Shown in pieces: positions 45,616 through 57,427 of a stretch of DNA of 64,000 nucleotides. Source of the DNA: Amoebophrya sp. A120 (lineage: Eukaryota; Sar; Dinophyceae; Syndiniales; Amoebophryaceae). Numbering within the stretch: position 1 is the stretch's first letter; every line of letters starts with the position of its first letter. The position numbers were made by a program, and so were the translations under genes. The notes beneath the pieces are model-generated. The model searched no databases and had not been told where the DNA came from. It was given only the letters and a program-made list of their open reading frames with translations. Location: contig CAJINV010000002.1 in assembly GCA_905178155.1 (NCBI GenBank), forward strand, positions 4,955,709-5,019,708. Reading direction: 5' to 3'.

Positions 45616-48048
45616 GACTTTCTTTTGTAAGTAAAAGTAAAGTAAGTACTTCTTTTGAAAAATATCAAAAAATAAATTGTGGCAGAAGAAGTCCTGCGTT
45701 TTAAAATGCCTTTTGCCAAAACAAACTTAGAGTCGAATGAAAGCGGAAATCAGGCGGCCGAAGCCGGAAGTAAAAAGTACCTGCCCTTGCCGGCTTTCTT
45801 TGGGTTTCTATTATTGTGCTTAGAGAAGAAAGAAATAGTACAAAAATTGCTAAGTGATTAATATGCTCTACTGAAAAAATTGCTGATACCGTTGCTCTTT
45901 TACAACATGGAACTTTTCGGAGTCACTATTTACCGGGAAAAACCTTGTGGTTCTTATGCTCATTGCAACTTGCAAAAAATAAGTGAATCGGATGATATGC
46001 GTTTAGGATTGTTGTCTGTGTCTGTGTGCAGCTACGCTGGCTTAGAAGGGACGGGTATGCTAAAAACGCTAGGGAAATCTAAATCTATTTCAATACTTCT
46101 GTCTTACATCCACGTAGCTTCCTTAACTTTTGGAATTGCAACTGAGAATATGACAAAGTTAAAAAAATCTGAAATCGGGAACTCCGAGAGTAGTGACTGA
46201 CTGCGCACCAAAAGACTTACTCTCGACACGCGTCAATCACACTACGGGAATTATATTTCCGATGTGTATCTTTAAGAATTTTTTCTGAAACAAACTTCAA
46301 TGATGTTGCGCCTTCGGATGACTCCGTAGGTCGGCGTGCCCCTGTGCTAATAGACGATACGAAGGTTTTTAAAATACGTCACAGGTCTACAAAAGACCTC
46401 GCGACCTCGAAGCAATTTTGCGGTCAACGCGAAGATATGGATATGATTTTACTTATGTCACTGGGACTGGGCTGGATTACTTTTCATGTATTCGTGTACT
46501 AAAATGCTTGCTAAACAATAGTTTTTTTCCTTCACGAGCTTGTATCATAAAACTGGTCAGCAGGAGTTAGTCTTAGTAGATGATCCTGATATACTTTTCT
46601 GCAATTGCTAAAGGAGTCGTGGCGTTTTGTGCGTTGTTGTCGGTGGTTTAGCTGGTAACAAGGTTGCTGTTCAAATACCTACGTCGTTACTTCTCTTCGG
46701 TGGTAAAATACTCGTATAGCGACACAGTTGGAGAGCTTTTTGATGTTGACAGGTACATACATAAATAGTGACCAAGTGCGGGTGCAGCGTGTAGATGATT
46801 AGTTTCAGTTTGCTTCTAGACAAAAAGTTGAGTAGACCTGTAGATGATACTGCTTTTCTTTTTCCCGAGATAACACAATACGAGTCTGCTGACAGGAGTG
46901 CACCGTCGTTCTCTTAAGAGCCATGAAGATCTTTTCCAGATTTACCGCAAAAAGTCTCGCTTTGGCTTTTGGTGCAAAATATGGAAGTCAGTGAGTAGCT
47001 CGATATTGCTTACTCTCCGGACATAAGATAGTGCACCGCTAAAGATAGCCTCCAGCGTAACAGGACGCTTTGGCTTTAGTTGCTTACTCTACCAATCTCA
47101 GTTTTGTTAAATCCCCTACTTCTCGTTGTACAGAAAATACTCACAAGGTACTAAAATATCTGCGTGAAGAAAATATCGCTGGTGGTAGTTTTTTGCTTCA
47201 CTTCTATTGATGTTTGGTTCATTCGATTCGCGCCGGCTACAATATCCCTCAGCAAAAAGTGCCAGGCAACAAGAAAGCGGCAACAACTTTGTTGCTTCAT
47301 GTTCATGATGCTGAATTAGAATGAATCAAGACCATGTGATGTGCTATGAGGCCGATAGATGGTGAGAACGCCCATGATAGCATAGATCACAACAAAAAAA
47401 TCGATCTGTATCCGACTGATCCTGGTAATATACGACCTCCGGCCGCTACTATTCGTAGCATTGCTTCAGTACGTGCTAGATAGATCTTTGATACTCATGC
47501 TAGCACTATCAGGGTGACAAATACAATTGACACTGCTTGAATCGATGAAAGTTCCGTTATGGTATCCACCAAATCGTGATCCTTGTCGTGCCAGGAGAAA
47601 AAAAGCGATCCAAGAATCACCGTGCATGCGAATCGGTAGCTGAACCTGCAGAAATTGAAATACGGGCACCATCCTCGTAAATAGGTTTCTAGAGAGATCT
47701 CAGCTAATTACGTACTTGAAGTAGCGCTTTTGAACAACGTAAGTAGAGCCTGCTTGTGCTTCTTCTTCCGAGGCTACCGAATGATGCCCGCGCACGGTTC
47801 CCGGTCTGTTTTTTTTTTCGCAAAACTACAAATCTTGAATCACAATCGTTTCACATCACTGGTTCATTTTGGTAGAGCGCCCGACAGCACACGCGCATAA
47901 CAACTCTGTCGCGCTGTCAACATGGAAACACGATCATCAAAAACCAAAACAAATAAATCTTGCTTCTCTCATAGATTACACATCCTCCTGCGACAAGTAG
48001 ACCGTGGTACTACAACTCTCCAACCAAATATTGAACCCCTGCCACCTA
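45616..48048. other. Gene-poor A/T-rich stretch
   Basis: About 2.4 kb upstream of the polymerase gene. Small plus-strand ORFs (45679-45861, 45880-46200) and a minus one (47466-47672) have no recognisable motif. There are no TIRs, RNA genes or repeats that I could identify. Confidence 0.5.
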
Positions 48049-51000
48049 CTACCCATAATGGTCAACAACATCCTGAAAACTCGCCCGAGCATTTCGCATC
48101 AGCGCCCGGTCGATGCGATGTCGGTGGTCCGCGTTGTTTTTCAAATCTAAACCCAGCTTCTTCAACGAGGAATTTTGGTCCATCAATTCCGCAAATCTTG
48201 CCGTCACCCGACTGTTCCCCCCCGCGGACACGCCGTTGGTAGAGTGCTCGTTTCCGGACAGGTGCAGGGTTTCTAAATTCGTGTTTTCGTTTTCCATTAA
48301 CGCCTATCAAATGTAAAAATGTCTGGGTCTGGAAGAATGCAAGATTTGTGATGCAGGTTTTCCATGACCCATGAGGTCTGGAATGCGAGACCCAGCATGA
48401 CAGATTCTTTGAGGTCTCTATCATTCCTTTCCTGCATGAGAAACTCCCCTCCAACTTGGTCAAAAGCGGACAGCTTTTGGCACTCACGCAACACAGATTT
48501 TTGCATCATTTAGATTTAGCATGACAAGTTAAAATCTTCCAGACCCAGACATTTTTGCATTTGATAACGCCTCGGCGATCCGCGCGACCTGGTCTGCGTT
48601 CAGATTGTTGTTTTCCAGGTTCAGCTATCAAATGCAGAAGTGTCTGGGTCTGGAAAGTTGTGATGCTAATGCCCGAATGATGCGCAACCTGTACTACGGG
48701 GCCACGCATCACAAGTTTCTGGGCGGCTATGTCTAGCGTTAACCGCATGACAAAGCGCCTTTTTGCATGACAAACAATTGGCGCTGTAGCGCAACAAGCA
48801 TGACAGACTTTTCTGTGTTGTCGGCCACGCATAACAAACTTGCATTCTTCCAGACCCAGACATGTTTGCAGTGCATATCAGCGTTTTCAGTGTGGTATTC
48901 TCTTCCAGAAACTGGAAAAAGTAGTGCGTGGTCAAAGGAGTCGGCTCTTGTGCTGGTGTTGAAGGTCTTGCTCCTGCTGGACTAGTTGCACGACAACCCG
49001 GCGGCGGTGCTGAGGGATTTGTAGTAGGTGAACCAGCTGCATCTAGCGTTCTTTCACCCGCAATGGTATTATTGTTACATGTTGTAGTAGTTCCATCCGC
49101 AGTAGTAGTACCCTCAAAATCTTCCGTCGCGGATGTTGCAACTTCTACCGCCGCTAGCAAACTGGTTCCCAAGTCGCAGTTTTTCAGGCTCAAAGACTCC
49201 AACTCCGTGTTGGCTTTTGCCAGCGAGCAAAAAAGCTTATCCAAGAAAAGTTTCTCCTCCTCGGGAAACCGGATGTTTGATAGGTCGAGTTTCTTTAAAT
49301 TCCTATCGTTCAGACATACCCGGTGCACCACGCAAGCCAGCCAGTCGGAGGGCGGCGTCGTGGAGAGCTTTACTTTAAACTCTTGCGGTCTTACGTTCAT
49401 CATTTTGTGACGATGAGGGGTGGTGGACGATGAACTACTTCCGGACGACATTCGTGTGGGATTTAATGATGAAGCGGCCGTTTGCTGTTGAGAAAGCCTT
49501 TCCTTGTCCTTCCGTAACGACAACAGCTCCTCCTCTAATAGCCTCGGCTCCACGATGGTGCTCGCGACGCTTTCCCTGATCGACGTGTGGAGGTCTACTG
49601 ATGTTGCATGACCACTAGTAGTGCCGTCGAAGAAGTTCTTGTTGTCCACGGTCTTCCGGCTGCTCGACGGGGGCGGGCCTCTATCGTGGTCCTGAAGATG
49701 CATCGGGGAAATTTCGCTCAGTTCGTCGTTGTCCTCACCGAGCGGAGCTGCGTCTTCCGGTTTTTTGATGATGCTGGTGGTGTTCTCCTTCTCGCGGAGT
49801 TTGTGGTTTTTCTCATGCAAAAATATCAAATTGTCATCATCCTCCTCCATCTTTTCAATCTCCTCCTGAATGTGGTCCGCGCCGAAGCAGGCTCTTTTCG
49901 TGGCCGCCACCAAGGCCGAGCGGAGCAGCTGCTCGCCCGAGTGCTGCCCGTATTGCTTTTTGGAAGTGGATGGCGCTGATGTTCGTCCTTGCGAACAAGT
50001 GGATGAAAATTTTTGCGACGCAGACGCAGAACAAGTCGAACTCCGTGATGTATAAAATTGGGCAGACGGTCGCCCTTGCAAGGACCCGCTAGTACTTGCC
50101 CCGACCGCCGATCCGTTCGTTACGTCATGCACTGGGGATGAAGAAGGACAAGTCGCGACGTCATCCGGGTGCTGAGGCCATCTGCTGCCACCAGCAGCAG
50201 AACCACTTCGGGTAGAAGAAATTTCCATCCGAAAATTGATGCGATTTCGTGCGAACGCAGGGACCGATTCTTGTTGATGTTGAATAGCGGTTATTGATGT
50301 GCCGTGAGGATGTTGTACATCGTGGCACCGCCGGTAGTCCTCGTCAAAATTGTACTCCACTGCATCGCACGGATCCACGTCTTGCTCGAAGTTTGATAAA
50401 ATTTCTAAGACAACTTCTCTCTGTACTCCTTGTGCCTGTTGTGCCGTACTAGAGGAAGAGAACCCCGACGTAACAGAAGCTGCTCCTTCCACCTCCTCGT
50501 GTACCGCCAGAAACTCGCGGCACTGCCTAGACACCGGATACAGCCGGAGTTCCCGCTTCGAAATTGGCTTTACCAAATTACAACTCCCGTCTTGGACGTG
50601 GAGAAGAGCCCTGTTCATATTCGATTTGTGAAGGAGCGCAGAACTTTTACTCCCACCTGCAGCTGCAGCCGCTTTGTTCTCGTCAATGGGCACGTTTGCT
50701 GGGTAATTGTCTTGCTGCTCAGCCAAGACGATTGTCCGCTTGTTTCGCTTCGTTGTCACGCAGGTTTCGCCCCGTTTTAGGCGGTCGAAGTAGTCTGGAT
50801 CCGAATCGGAGGACGAATCAGACGAATGATCCGCGTGGTCTGCAGCTTTTGATGTAGTGGTCCTTAATTGCCCTACGATTGCTGCATTTCCGCCCGATAG
50901 AACTTCCTCATCCGCTTCCGGTATTGGGATGGTAAGCGGCTGCCGTAGTTGTTGTTCCGGCGGCGCCGCTGCTTCGCCGTCAACCTGTACTTCTGGAACG

Positions 51001-52534
51001 ACCGTCTCACCTTCTACACTTTGAAGGGCCGCGGCGGCGGCTGTGCTCAGCGCCTGATTACAACTGGTGCCATAATTCTCCCCAAGAAGGAGCTCACTAG
51101 TCGGTGTTGTAGTCGTCGTTGAGGGCGTGGTAGCTGCTACGTGCAGGAGGGGGGGCTTTAGGTGGTCCTTCATTTCCTCTAGTTCCCTATCCTTGTCGTC
51201 GACTGTACCATGATGATCTGGGTCGTCGTGTTTCTTGTCACGCTGTTCGACGAGGACATCTTGTTCCACCACAACTTCAGGCCCGACGACGACTCTTTCT
51301 GCCTGATGCTTTGCCTTTCGTTCCTCCTGCTCTACCAACACCCGGCTCGCCACGTCTTTCTGGTTTGCTACCAGCTCGTCCACTTCTTGTTTCCAAGTCG
51401 GGAGGTCGAAGCCCCGGTCTTGCAAAAGCTGTTCGCGGACGAATCGAACCTTATGAAATGCAAATATGTCTGGGTCTGGAAGATTGCAAGACTTTGGTTG
51501 GTTGGTTGGATAGCGCCTGTCGCCGGTGCAGGTCCCGCCCTCCATCGATTGCGATCCGGAGTAGCCGGAACTTCTGGATCACGCAACTGGTCTCCATTAC
51601 TACACGCAAAAGCATTACAGGTTTTGCGCAGGCCTCCTGATATCTATCCCGCATGAGAAATTCCCTATTTGCGTAGCAAGAAATGGGAAGCTTTTGGTGT
51701 TTATGCAATACAAATTTTTGCCTATTCCAGAATTCGCATGACAAGTTCCAATCCTTCCCGACCCAGACATTTTTACACTTGATAAACCTCGTACTGATAC
51801 AAAAGTCGCTGCTTCAACCTTTCCAACTCGAGCTGGAGCGAAGTCCTCAGAGTGCTGCTGTGGCTCGTGATAGAAGGTGGCTCCGCACCATGATGAAACT
51901 CCGCGTCCAGCGCTTTTTCCACCGCCTCGCACATCCCCCGACATCCAGTCCAGCGGGAGTCGTCGTGCGACGCCTTGTCGCTCAGTGACAAGTGGTCGAG
52001 CACTGCTAAAATGTGCAGCAGCCGGTTCCGCTTAATCTTCGGCGGCGCTCCTTTCGCTGCTCCTGGTGTCCTCATGTCATCTCGTCCTGCTGCGACATCT
52101 TCGCTATTGGACGATGCATTCTTTACATCGCTCGCATCAGAATCATCGGCTGTAGTCATTAGATTTTTAGAGGAGGACGACACTCCAGTGCTAGACGAGG
52201 AAGTTGTAGATGCAAACACCGCTACTAGTTCCTTCCTCGGACGCCACTTCAGATACACTTCCAAAATGTCCCTCAGATAGCCCAAGTACTCGAGCGCAGT
52301 CGTTTCCAGCGACTGACGGCGGATGTTCTGGGTGTTGTAGCAGGTCGTGCCGAGTTTTCGGAGCACCTGGTCCAGGTCCTCCAGAATCGCGTCAAAATCT
52401 TCGGCGTTCATTTTCTCGAACTGCTGGGCGGTGGAAAATGTGTTTTTACCCTCAACAGGTACTTCGATTTTTTTTACTTTCGTCAGTGGTGCCTTGCGAG
52501 GAAGAAAAGTGCGATAGTACTCAATCAGGAACAA
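48049..52534 (-). CDS. Tropomodulin-like leucine-rich-repeat protein with long disordered region
   Basis: Four exons: 52534..51785, 51446..48878, 48620..48567 and 48299..48049, giving 3624 nt, 1207 aa. Ribonuclease-inhibitor-type LRRs lie in the last 300 residues: LKKLDLSNIRFPEEEKLFLD, LESLSLKNCDLGTSLLAAVE, NTTLKTLNLENNNLNADQVA, NTNLETLHLSGNEHS and SSLKKLGLDLKNNADHRHRI. The spacing and final helix resemble the C-terminal half of tropomodulin/leiomodin, which caps actin pointed ends; actin capping here is inference. The N-terminal 250 residues are helical (ILEDLDQVLRKLGTTCYNTQ). The middle is S/T/E-rich, with a coiled segment ELLSLRKDKERLSQQQ. Three family A introners interrupt it, two of them splitting adjacent LRRs, and removal restores the repeats exactly. 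ATG 52534 is the first in-frame start. Confidence 0.8.
48305..48566. mobile_element. Introner element 19 (family A, 262-bp subtype)
   Basis: TIRs TATCAAATGTAAAAATGTCT and the complement of TATCAAATGCAAAAATGTCT. The TSD ACGCC is perfect. Length is 262 bp. Its interior matches element 10 in inverse orientation. Removal joins RIAEALMENEN. Confidence 0.95.
48626..48877. mobile_element. Introner element 20 (family A)
   Basis: The left end is TATCAAATGCAGAAGTGTCT; the right end finishes TTTGCAGTGCATA. The TSD TCAGC is perfect. Length is 252 bp. Only about 60 bp separates it from element 19. Removal joins LKTLNLENNNL, the consensus strand of an LRR. Confidence 0.95.
51452..51784. mobile_element. 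Introner element 21 (family A, enlarged)
   Basis: The left end is TATGAAATGCAAATATGTCT; the right end is the complement of TATCAAGTGTAAAAATGTCT. The TSD AACCT is perfect. Length is 333 bp. Roughly 51490-51600 holds sequence not seen in other copies, beginning with TTGGTTGGTTGG. Removal joins QYEVRFVREQ. Confidence 0.93.
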
Positions 52535-53490
52535 AAATGGATAGGAATACAGAATTATCCGTGTCCAAAACTACACTATGTTATTTCGTTCCTTTCGATC
52601 TTTGAGGATCACATGAATTCCAACTTCATCAATCACTTGCTTCGTCTGATACAACATCATAATCACGGAAACTACAGTATCGGCAGTATTGACCCCCGGC
52701 ACAGATGATCGCGAAATGAGAAAAGAGCGCTGCCGCAGCATATTAAAGCCATTCTCCGACGAGCCGGGCTTGCACACTCTTTTCAGGAAAACCTGAAGGC
52801 CACGATCCTTTTGCATCAAAACTGCCACGATAAGAATCCTTTCGCCGCGATGAACCAAGAACCGTAGAGAGAACCACAGTAGTCAGCGTAAAAACGACAC
52901 AGGAACAGACATTAACTCGCAGAGATAGAGAACCGTTTATTTTGCATCACGAAAGCAAGTTCTTACTACCGAAAATAATAGCCTTCATCATGATTTGGAC
53001 TCTATCTCTTGATCGGAAGTGGACCTCTTCCCTAATAGAGCTACCGCATCGAAGATGAACACTAGTATCGTTTATTGCCAAAAAAGTCAAAGGCAATTAC
53101 TAACCCGCCGGGCTGACCTAGCCAGCCCTGCCATGGCTTTCCTCTCATCTGAAATGTCGCTTAGTGCCTGCCGTAAAGAAGACTTTACGGATATGATCCT
53201 ATGGTAAAAAAATCGTCCTTCTGGAGAAAGGTTTTTCGTCGGGTCCTTGTAGGAAAAGGAGAATATGTCAAGGGAGTCGCATCATCAGGTGCGGACAAAG
53301 GACTAGTGTCGTTCAAAGTAATTGTGACTGTCGCCATCCTGAGGTTCTTGTTAAAAACATTCCGCGGCTATAATTCATAGCGATTGCAGTTCTGCAGTTC
53401 ATCCTCGCCACCACCATTTCTTGTCAGCAAACACTATGCCGAACAATCGAAAATGACAGAAAGCGCAGCTGCAATCGATCAGAATCACTA
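52535..53490. other. Intergenic, no gene seen
   Basis: A/T-leaning stretch. A minus-strand ORF at 52571-52858 (95 codons) has no recognisable motif. No TIRs are present. Confidence 0.45.
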
Positions 53491-56128
53491 TCACCCCATC
53501 AGCGCCTCGCCCATGCGTATTTTGTCCCCCTCCTGCACTTTCCACTCGTACTCTTTGGGGCATTCGAACACCAACACCACCGTAGAGCCCATGCGGAAGC
53601 CCCCGACCAAATCGCCCTTGTTCAACTGCAGGATTTTCTCCCAGCTGCCCCACCGAGAGGAAAATTCCTTGCTGGTCACCATGTTGCTGATTTCGAACGG
53701 CGCGCCCACCCCGTCGTTCGTCCGCAAATTTTCGTCGAAGTCCAGCCAAATGCCCCCCACGTTGTAGGCCGCCACCGCCGTCATGTGCATCGAGAGCAGC
53801 TCGGAGGAGGTTTTCTTGTTTGACGTTCTCATATGGGGTTCTACTTTCGACGTTTGTGCACTGCTACTTGTCGAAGTTTCCGGCCTTGGATAGCATCCGG
53901 ATAACACAAGCCGCTCGTTGCAGGTGAAAAGATCCGGGATCCAGTCGGCGAACTGCGGGTTTACCGGGAACAACTCCCCCGGGTAGTGCCGCCCCACGTC
54001 AATCCGGAAGTTTTCCACCGGGGAGTGAAACCGGTGGTAGTCCCCCGGGGCTAGGTACAGAACGCAGTAGGCGAGTTTGACCCCGGAATCGACCTTGTTC
54101 TCCATCTGCTTCTGGAAAAACTCCTGCTCTTTCCGCAACTGCTGTTCCCTCTGCTTTTCCTCGAGAATTTCTTGCTCTTTCTGTTGGAACATTTCCTTGT
54201 GGAACTGCTCATCCTTCGGATTGTTGAAAAAAGCAGTAGAGCGAGATGTTGTTGCTGCTGTTGAGGACGAAGTAGAAGATGCTGCTATACTCACGTTGTC
54301 TCCTACTTCATCTCTTTTCCTCTTCACCGGCGAAAAGCTGCTGTTCCGTATGGATTGCAAAAATGTCTGGGTCTGGAAGATTCTGAGACATGTCATGCAC
54401 GGTTTGCATGAGCCATGAGGTCTGTGATGCATGCCCTAGCATCACAGGTTTTTTGAGAGATTCTTGATGCCTATTCCGCATGACAAATGCCCTCTCCGCG
54501 TGGCAAAAATTAGATTCCTTTTGCTGCTCATGCAACACAAATTTTTTAGACATCCAAATACAGCATCACAAGTTGCATTCTTCCAGACCTAGACATTTTT
54601 GCATTTGATATTCCGTCTTTGCCTCAAACTTGCCGTGGTCCCAGCGTGGTCTTCCTCGCTACTGCTGCTGTCGAGCGAGCTGGATTCCAGCGTGCTCACC
54701 GGCTCGGAACTGTCCTCGCTCCCGGTGGTTGTACTTGCCGCGGAGTTGGCCGGGCTCGGATTTTTCTGTCCACCCAGAGTACTAGTTGCACTAGCACTAC
54801 CCGGGGGCCCGGTCAGGTGGAGTTGCTTCGAGTTTTTCACGTGCTGGACCGCCGCCGCTTGCGACATCGAGGCCCACTGCTTCTCGCGGTGGGACACCTT
54901 CACGTTGGTTCCGGGCATGGTGGTCAGCGACTTTTCGTCCGTTTGTCGCTCCGCGAGGTCGTCTTGTTCGAACTTTTTGAACTCGATCTCGTTGTTCTCC
55001 ACCTGCTCCTTCGTAAAATTGTACTTCGGGGGGGTCTGCCGGATCACCCGTTGGCGCTTAAACTGCTTCTCCTCCTCGAGTATCAAATGCAAATATGTCT
55101 GGGTCTGGAAAATTGCGGGATTTGTCATGCTAGTCTGGCATGACTCTGCGCCCTGTATTGCGTGGCCACCAAAAGGTCCTCTTGCCTGTCATGCAAAAGC
55201 GCAGTTTCTCATGCGAAATACGCAGCACAGAAGCACGAAAAGACTTGTCATGCTTGGCGGCGCATTGCAGAGCAGTTACTGTTCACGGATTTGCATCACA
55301 AGTTTCCGGACCCAGACATAATTGCATTTGATATCGAGTAAAAGCTCATCCACGTTCTCCCTCGTCTCCTGCACCTCGAGCTTGTGCAGCCGCACGCCGC
55401 CGTGGACTGTGGTTAGGTTTTTGGAGGTAATTGATAAAGAATCATTTTTCTGGACGATGAGGATGTTAAAAATAAGTGGATCAAGAAATTTTTGGCGCGC
55501 CAATTCTTGTTGGAATTGTGCACTACGAGATTTTATTTGAGAAGAACCTGCAGTACTAGATCAAATGTAGTATCATAAATCTAAAAACTCAAAGAGTATC
55601 ATCTATACGTTCCTGATGGAACTCCCCTATTGCTTCCTCGCCATTCTTCCCGCCGATCCCGGTTAGCAGCATTTCCCGCTCCAAAATCGTGCGGTAGGGG
55701 TCCGTCCCCAGAAAGGCCGTGACGTCGTAACTCGCCCCCTTCACCTGGGGCACCCGCGCCTCCGATCCGGTAATCTCCCCCATCGCGACGAGTCGCCCGT
55801 CCACCGGAGAGGTGATCCCGCAATTTCTGTCGATTTTATGCACGTCGTCTTTCACGGACCGGGTGAAAAATTGTTGGAAACAGGTGTAGGTCTCCAGCGG
55901 GTACCGGCACTCCTCCATTTTCACGTCGTAAATCTGCCCAAAAAGCTGGTAGATCGGCGCGCGCCAGCTCGGGGGCAGCTCGATCTCCGTGATGAACTTC
56001 ATGATGCGCGACCGGGCGGGGCCTGGTCGAGTCATTTTGTCTAAATTTGATGCAGCTTCAATTTCGTTCATTTCGATGGCACCACGACGGGCAGCGCAGC
56101 AAAACTCAAAAGCAAAACTCAAAAGCAA
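53491..56128 (-). CDS. PSD: Phosphatidylserine decarboxylase with large internal insertion
   Basis: Four exons: 56128..55609, 55547..55334, 55075..54611 and 54343..53491, giving 2052 nt, 683 aa if ATG 56128 is used; ATG 56071 (MNEIEAAS) is also plausible. The family converts phosphatidylserine to phosphatidylethanolamine using a pyruvoyl group made by self-cleavage. Seen here are FQQFFTRSVK, ITSPVDGRLVAMGEI and QVKGASYDV in the N-terminal part, and LAPGDYHRFHSPV, NERLVLSG, YNVGGIWLDF and GGFRMGSTVVLVFE in the C-terminal part. The Ser of MGST (about residue 653) is the predicted cleavage and pyruvoyl site. About 270 low-complexity, charged residues separate the two halves, making the enzyme roughly twice the bacterial size. 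One canonical 61-bp intron (GAAC|GTATAG to CTGCAG|GTTC) and two family A introners lie within the insertion. Confidence 0.88.
54349..54610. mobile_element. Introner element 22 (family A, 262-bp subtype)
   Basis: The left end is TATGGATTGCAAAAATGTCT; the right end is the complement of TATCAAATGCAAAAATGTCT. The TSD TTCCG is perfect. Length is 262 bp. Its interior matches elements 8 and 15 in the same orientation. Removal joins LRQRRNSSFSPV. Confidence 0.95.
55081..55333. mobile_element. Introner element 23 (family A)
   Basis: The left end is TATCAAATGCAAATATGTCT; the right end is the complement of TATCAAATGCAATTATGTCT. The TSD TCGAG is perfect. Length is 253 bp. Removal joins DELLLEEEKQF. Confidence 0.95.
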
Positions 56129-56135
56129 AACTCAA
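56096..56135. repeat. Short tandem repeat, 13-bp unit
   Basis: Three copies of AAAACTCAAAAGC lie at the 5' end of the decarboxylase ORF, overlapping the longest possible N-terminus (MLLSFAFEFCC). Its position favours the downstream start at 56071. Confidence 0.75.
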
Positions 56136-56251
56136 AAGTGCTACCTCTGCTTGTGCTTCTCTGATCCATGACTCTCTACTCCAACTGCGCAAGTCACAAA
56201 TTTCTCTGTGCTGAGTAGTCCTAGTACGCGCATCGAATCAGAGTGAAAGAA

Positions 56252-57427
56252 CTAAGGTTTGGAAATAAAGCGAAAAAAAAAACACACTACTTCTATACCA
56301 AAAAAGTGCCGCACCGCCCAGATGAGACTGGGATCTTCCAGCCTTGCCGGGTTCCCCGCCATGTTCACGGAGTGCACGAAGAGTTTGTGACTGTACCAGA
56401 GAAAAAAGGAAAACCCCGCCACAAAGACGCCGGCCCAGACGCGCGCCCCTGTAGATAAGACAGATTCGTTAGAGAATAAAAGTGAGAAGACAAGACTGGA
56501 GAGCGAAATCGTGAGCGGGATCACGATTCCGAAGGCGAACACCGCGGTCAGGACGATGAAGGAAGACGTGGTCAACACGATGAACGCCAGCGCCTTCAGA
56601 TCCGTCTTCCGCGCCGACTCGTCCGGGTGGTAATAGAATTCCGAGTCGGAGATGTCAGACTCCGACTCAATCGCGGTCTCTTCGACTTGTTGCAAAGAGT
56701 AGCTCTTCGTGGACACACTGTCGCTGTTTTCTTCCGCCGCGGAGTGGTAGTGAAGGGAACAACTGTGGTTTTCTGAGTTGTCGCAAGGTGAGGGGTAGGT
56801 GGAGGAAGAAATATTGTTGCTGTGCGAGATGACGTTGTCGCCGTCCTCTTGTATTGATAGTTCTCCACGATCTCCGCCCGAAGTCCCTGAAATCCTATCG
56901 CAGGACCCTAACGAGTTGCTGCTACCGCTGCTCGTCAAGACGGCGTTGTTTGTTGTGTGTATTATGTGGTGATGATGATGATGATGGTGGTGGTGCTTGT
57001 CCTTGGACGGCTGTGGACGGAAATTCCGCCACGACGGACGCCGCTTCGACGCCGTGGAGCTACTCGATGGAGTTGCAGTTGCGCCTGCATGGTGGTGCTG
57101 GTGTGCTGTTACGACCTGCGGAGGTTGTACAACTCCTGTAGTACTACACAACGGTTTATTTCCTGATGGCACCACCACCGCCAGAGATCCAGACTCGTCG
57201 GGCGAACTGCAGCGGCTACTTGGTAACATTGCTGTGCTGGTGTAGTTACTCGCGGCGGCATTTTTAGTTGTATTTCCCCCGGTGCAGCATGATGTTAGTT
57301 GTTGCGCGTGTAGTTCATCTTGATGGCAGCCATGTTCTGCAAAAGCTGCACTAGAACTGGCGCATTTGCTGGTTTTGGTCTCCTCCGCTGCGGTCGGCTT
57401 CTCCAGCAGAGGGCTTCTGTATGTCAT
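56252..57427 (-). CDS. Poly-histidine membrane protein, unknown function
   Basis: ORF of 391 aa. The N-terminal two thirds are S/T/H/G-rich with a run of ten His followed by HII (about 56965-57000). The C-terminal third has hydrophobic segments: ALAFIVLTTSSFIVLTAVFA, FGIVIPLTISLSSLVFSLLF and VWAGVFVAGFSFFLWYSHKL. This suggests a tail-anchored or three-pass membrane protein with a cytosolic His-rich domain; metal binding is possible but unproven. The 3' end is uncertain. TTTTTTG|GTATAG near 56300 resembles the donor used in the neighbouring decarboxylase gene, so the last residues (GIEVVCFFFRFISKP) could be intronic. Only 123 bp separates it from the decarboxylase start downstream. Confidence 0.65.
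   Translation of the reverse strand: MTYRSPLLEKPTAAEETKTSKCASSSAAFAEHGCHQDELHAQQLTSCCTGGNTTKNAAASNYTSTAMLPSSRCSSPDESGSLAVVVPSGNKPLCSTTGVVQPPQVVTAHQHHHAGATATPSSSSTASKRRPSWRNFRPQPSKDKHHHHHHHHHHIIHTTNNAVLTSSGSSNSLGSCDRISGTSGGDRGELSIQEDGDNVISHSNNISSSTYPSPCDNSENHSCSLHYHSAAEENSDSVSTKSYSLQQVEETAIESESDISDSEFYYHPDESARKTDLKALAFIVLTTSSFIVLTAVFAFGIVIPLTISLSSLVFSLLFSNESVLSTGARVWAGVFVAGFSFFLWYSHKLFVHSVNMAGNPARLEDPSLIWAVRHFFGIEVVCFFFRFISKP

Noticed and set aside
45679-46200. Two small plus-strand ORFs (60 and 106 codons)
   Set aside because: No recognisable domain, A/T-rich composition and no supporting context.
48305-48877. CRISPR-like array (regularly spaced repeats)
   Set aside because: The repeated units are TIRs of two separate introners arranged as inverted, not direct, repeats inside a coding gene.
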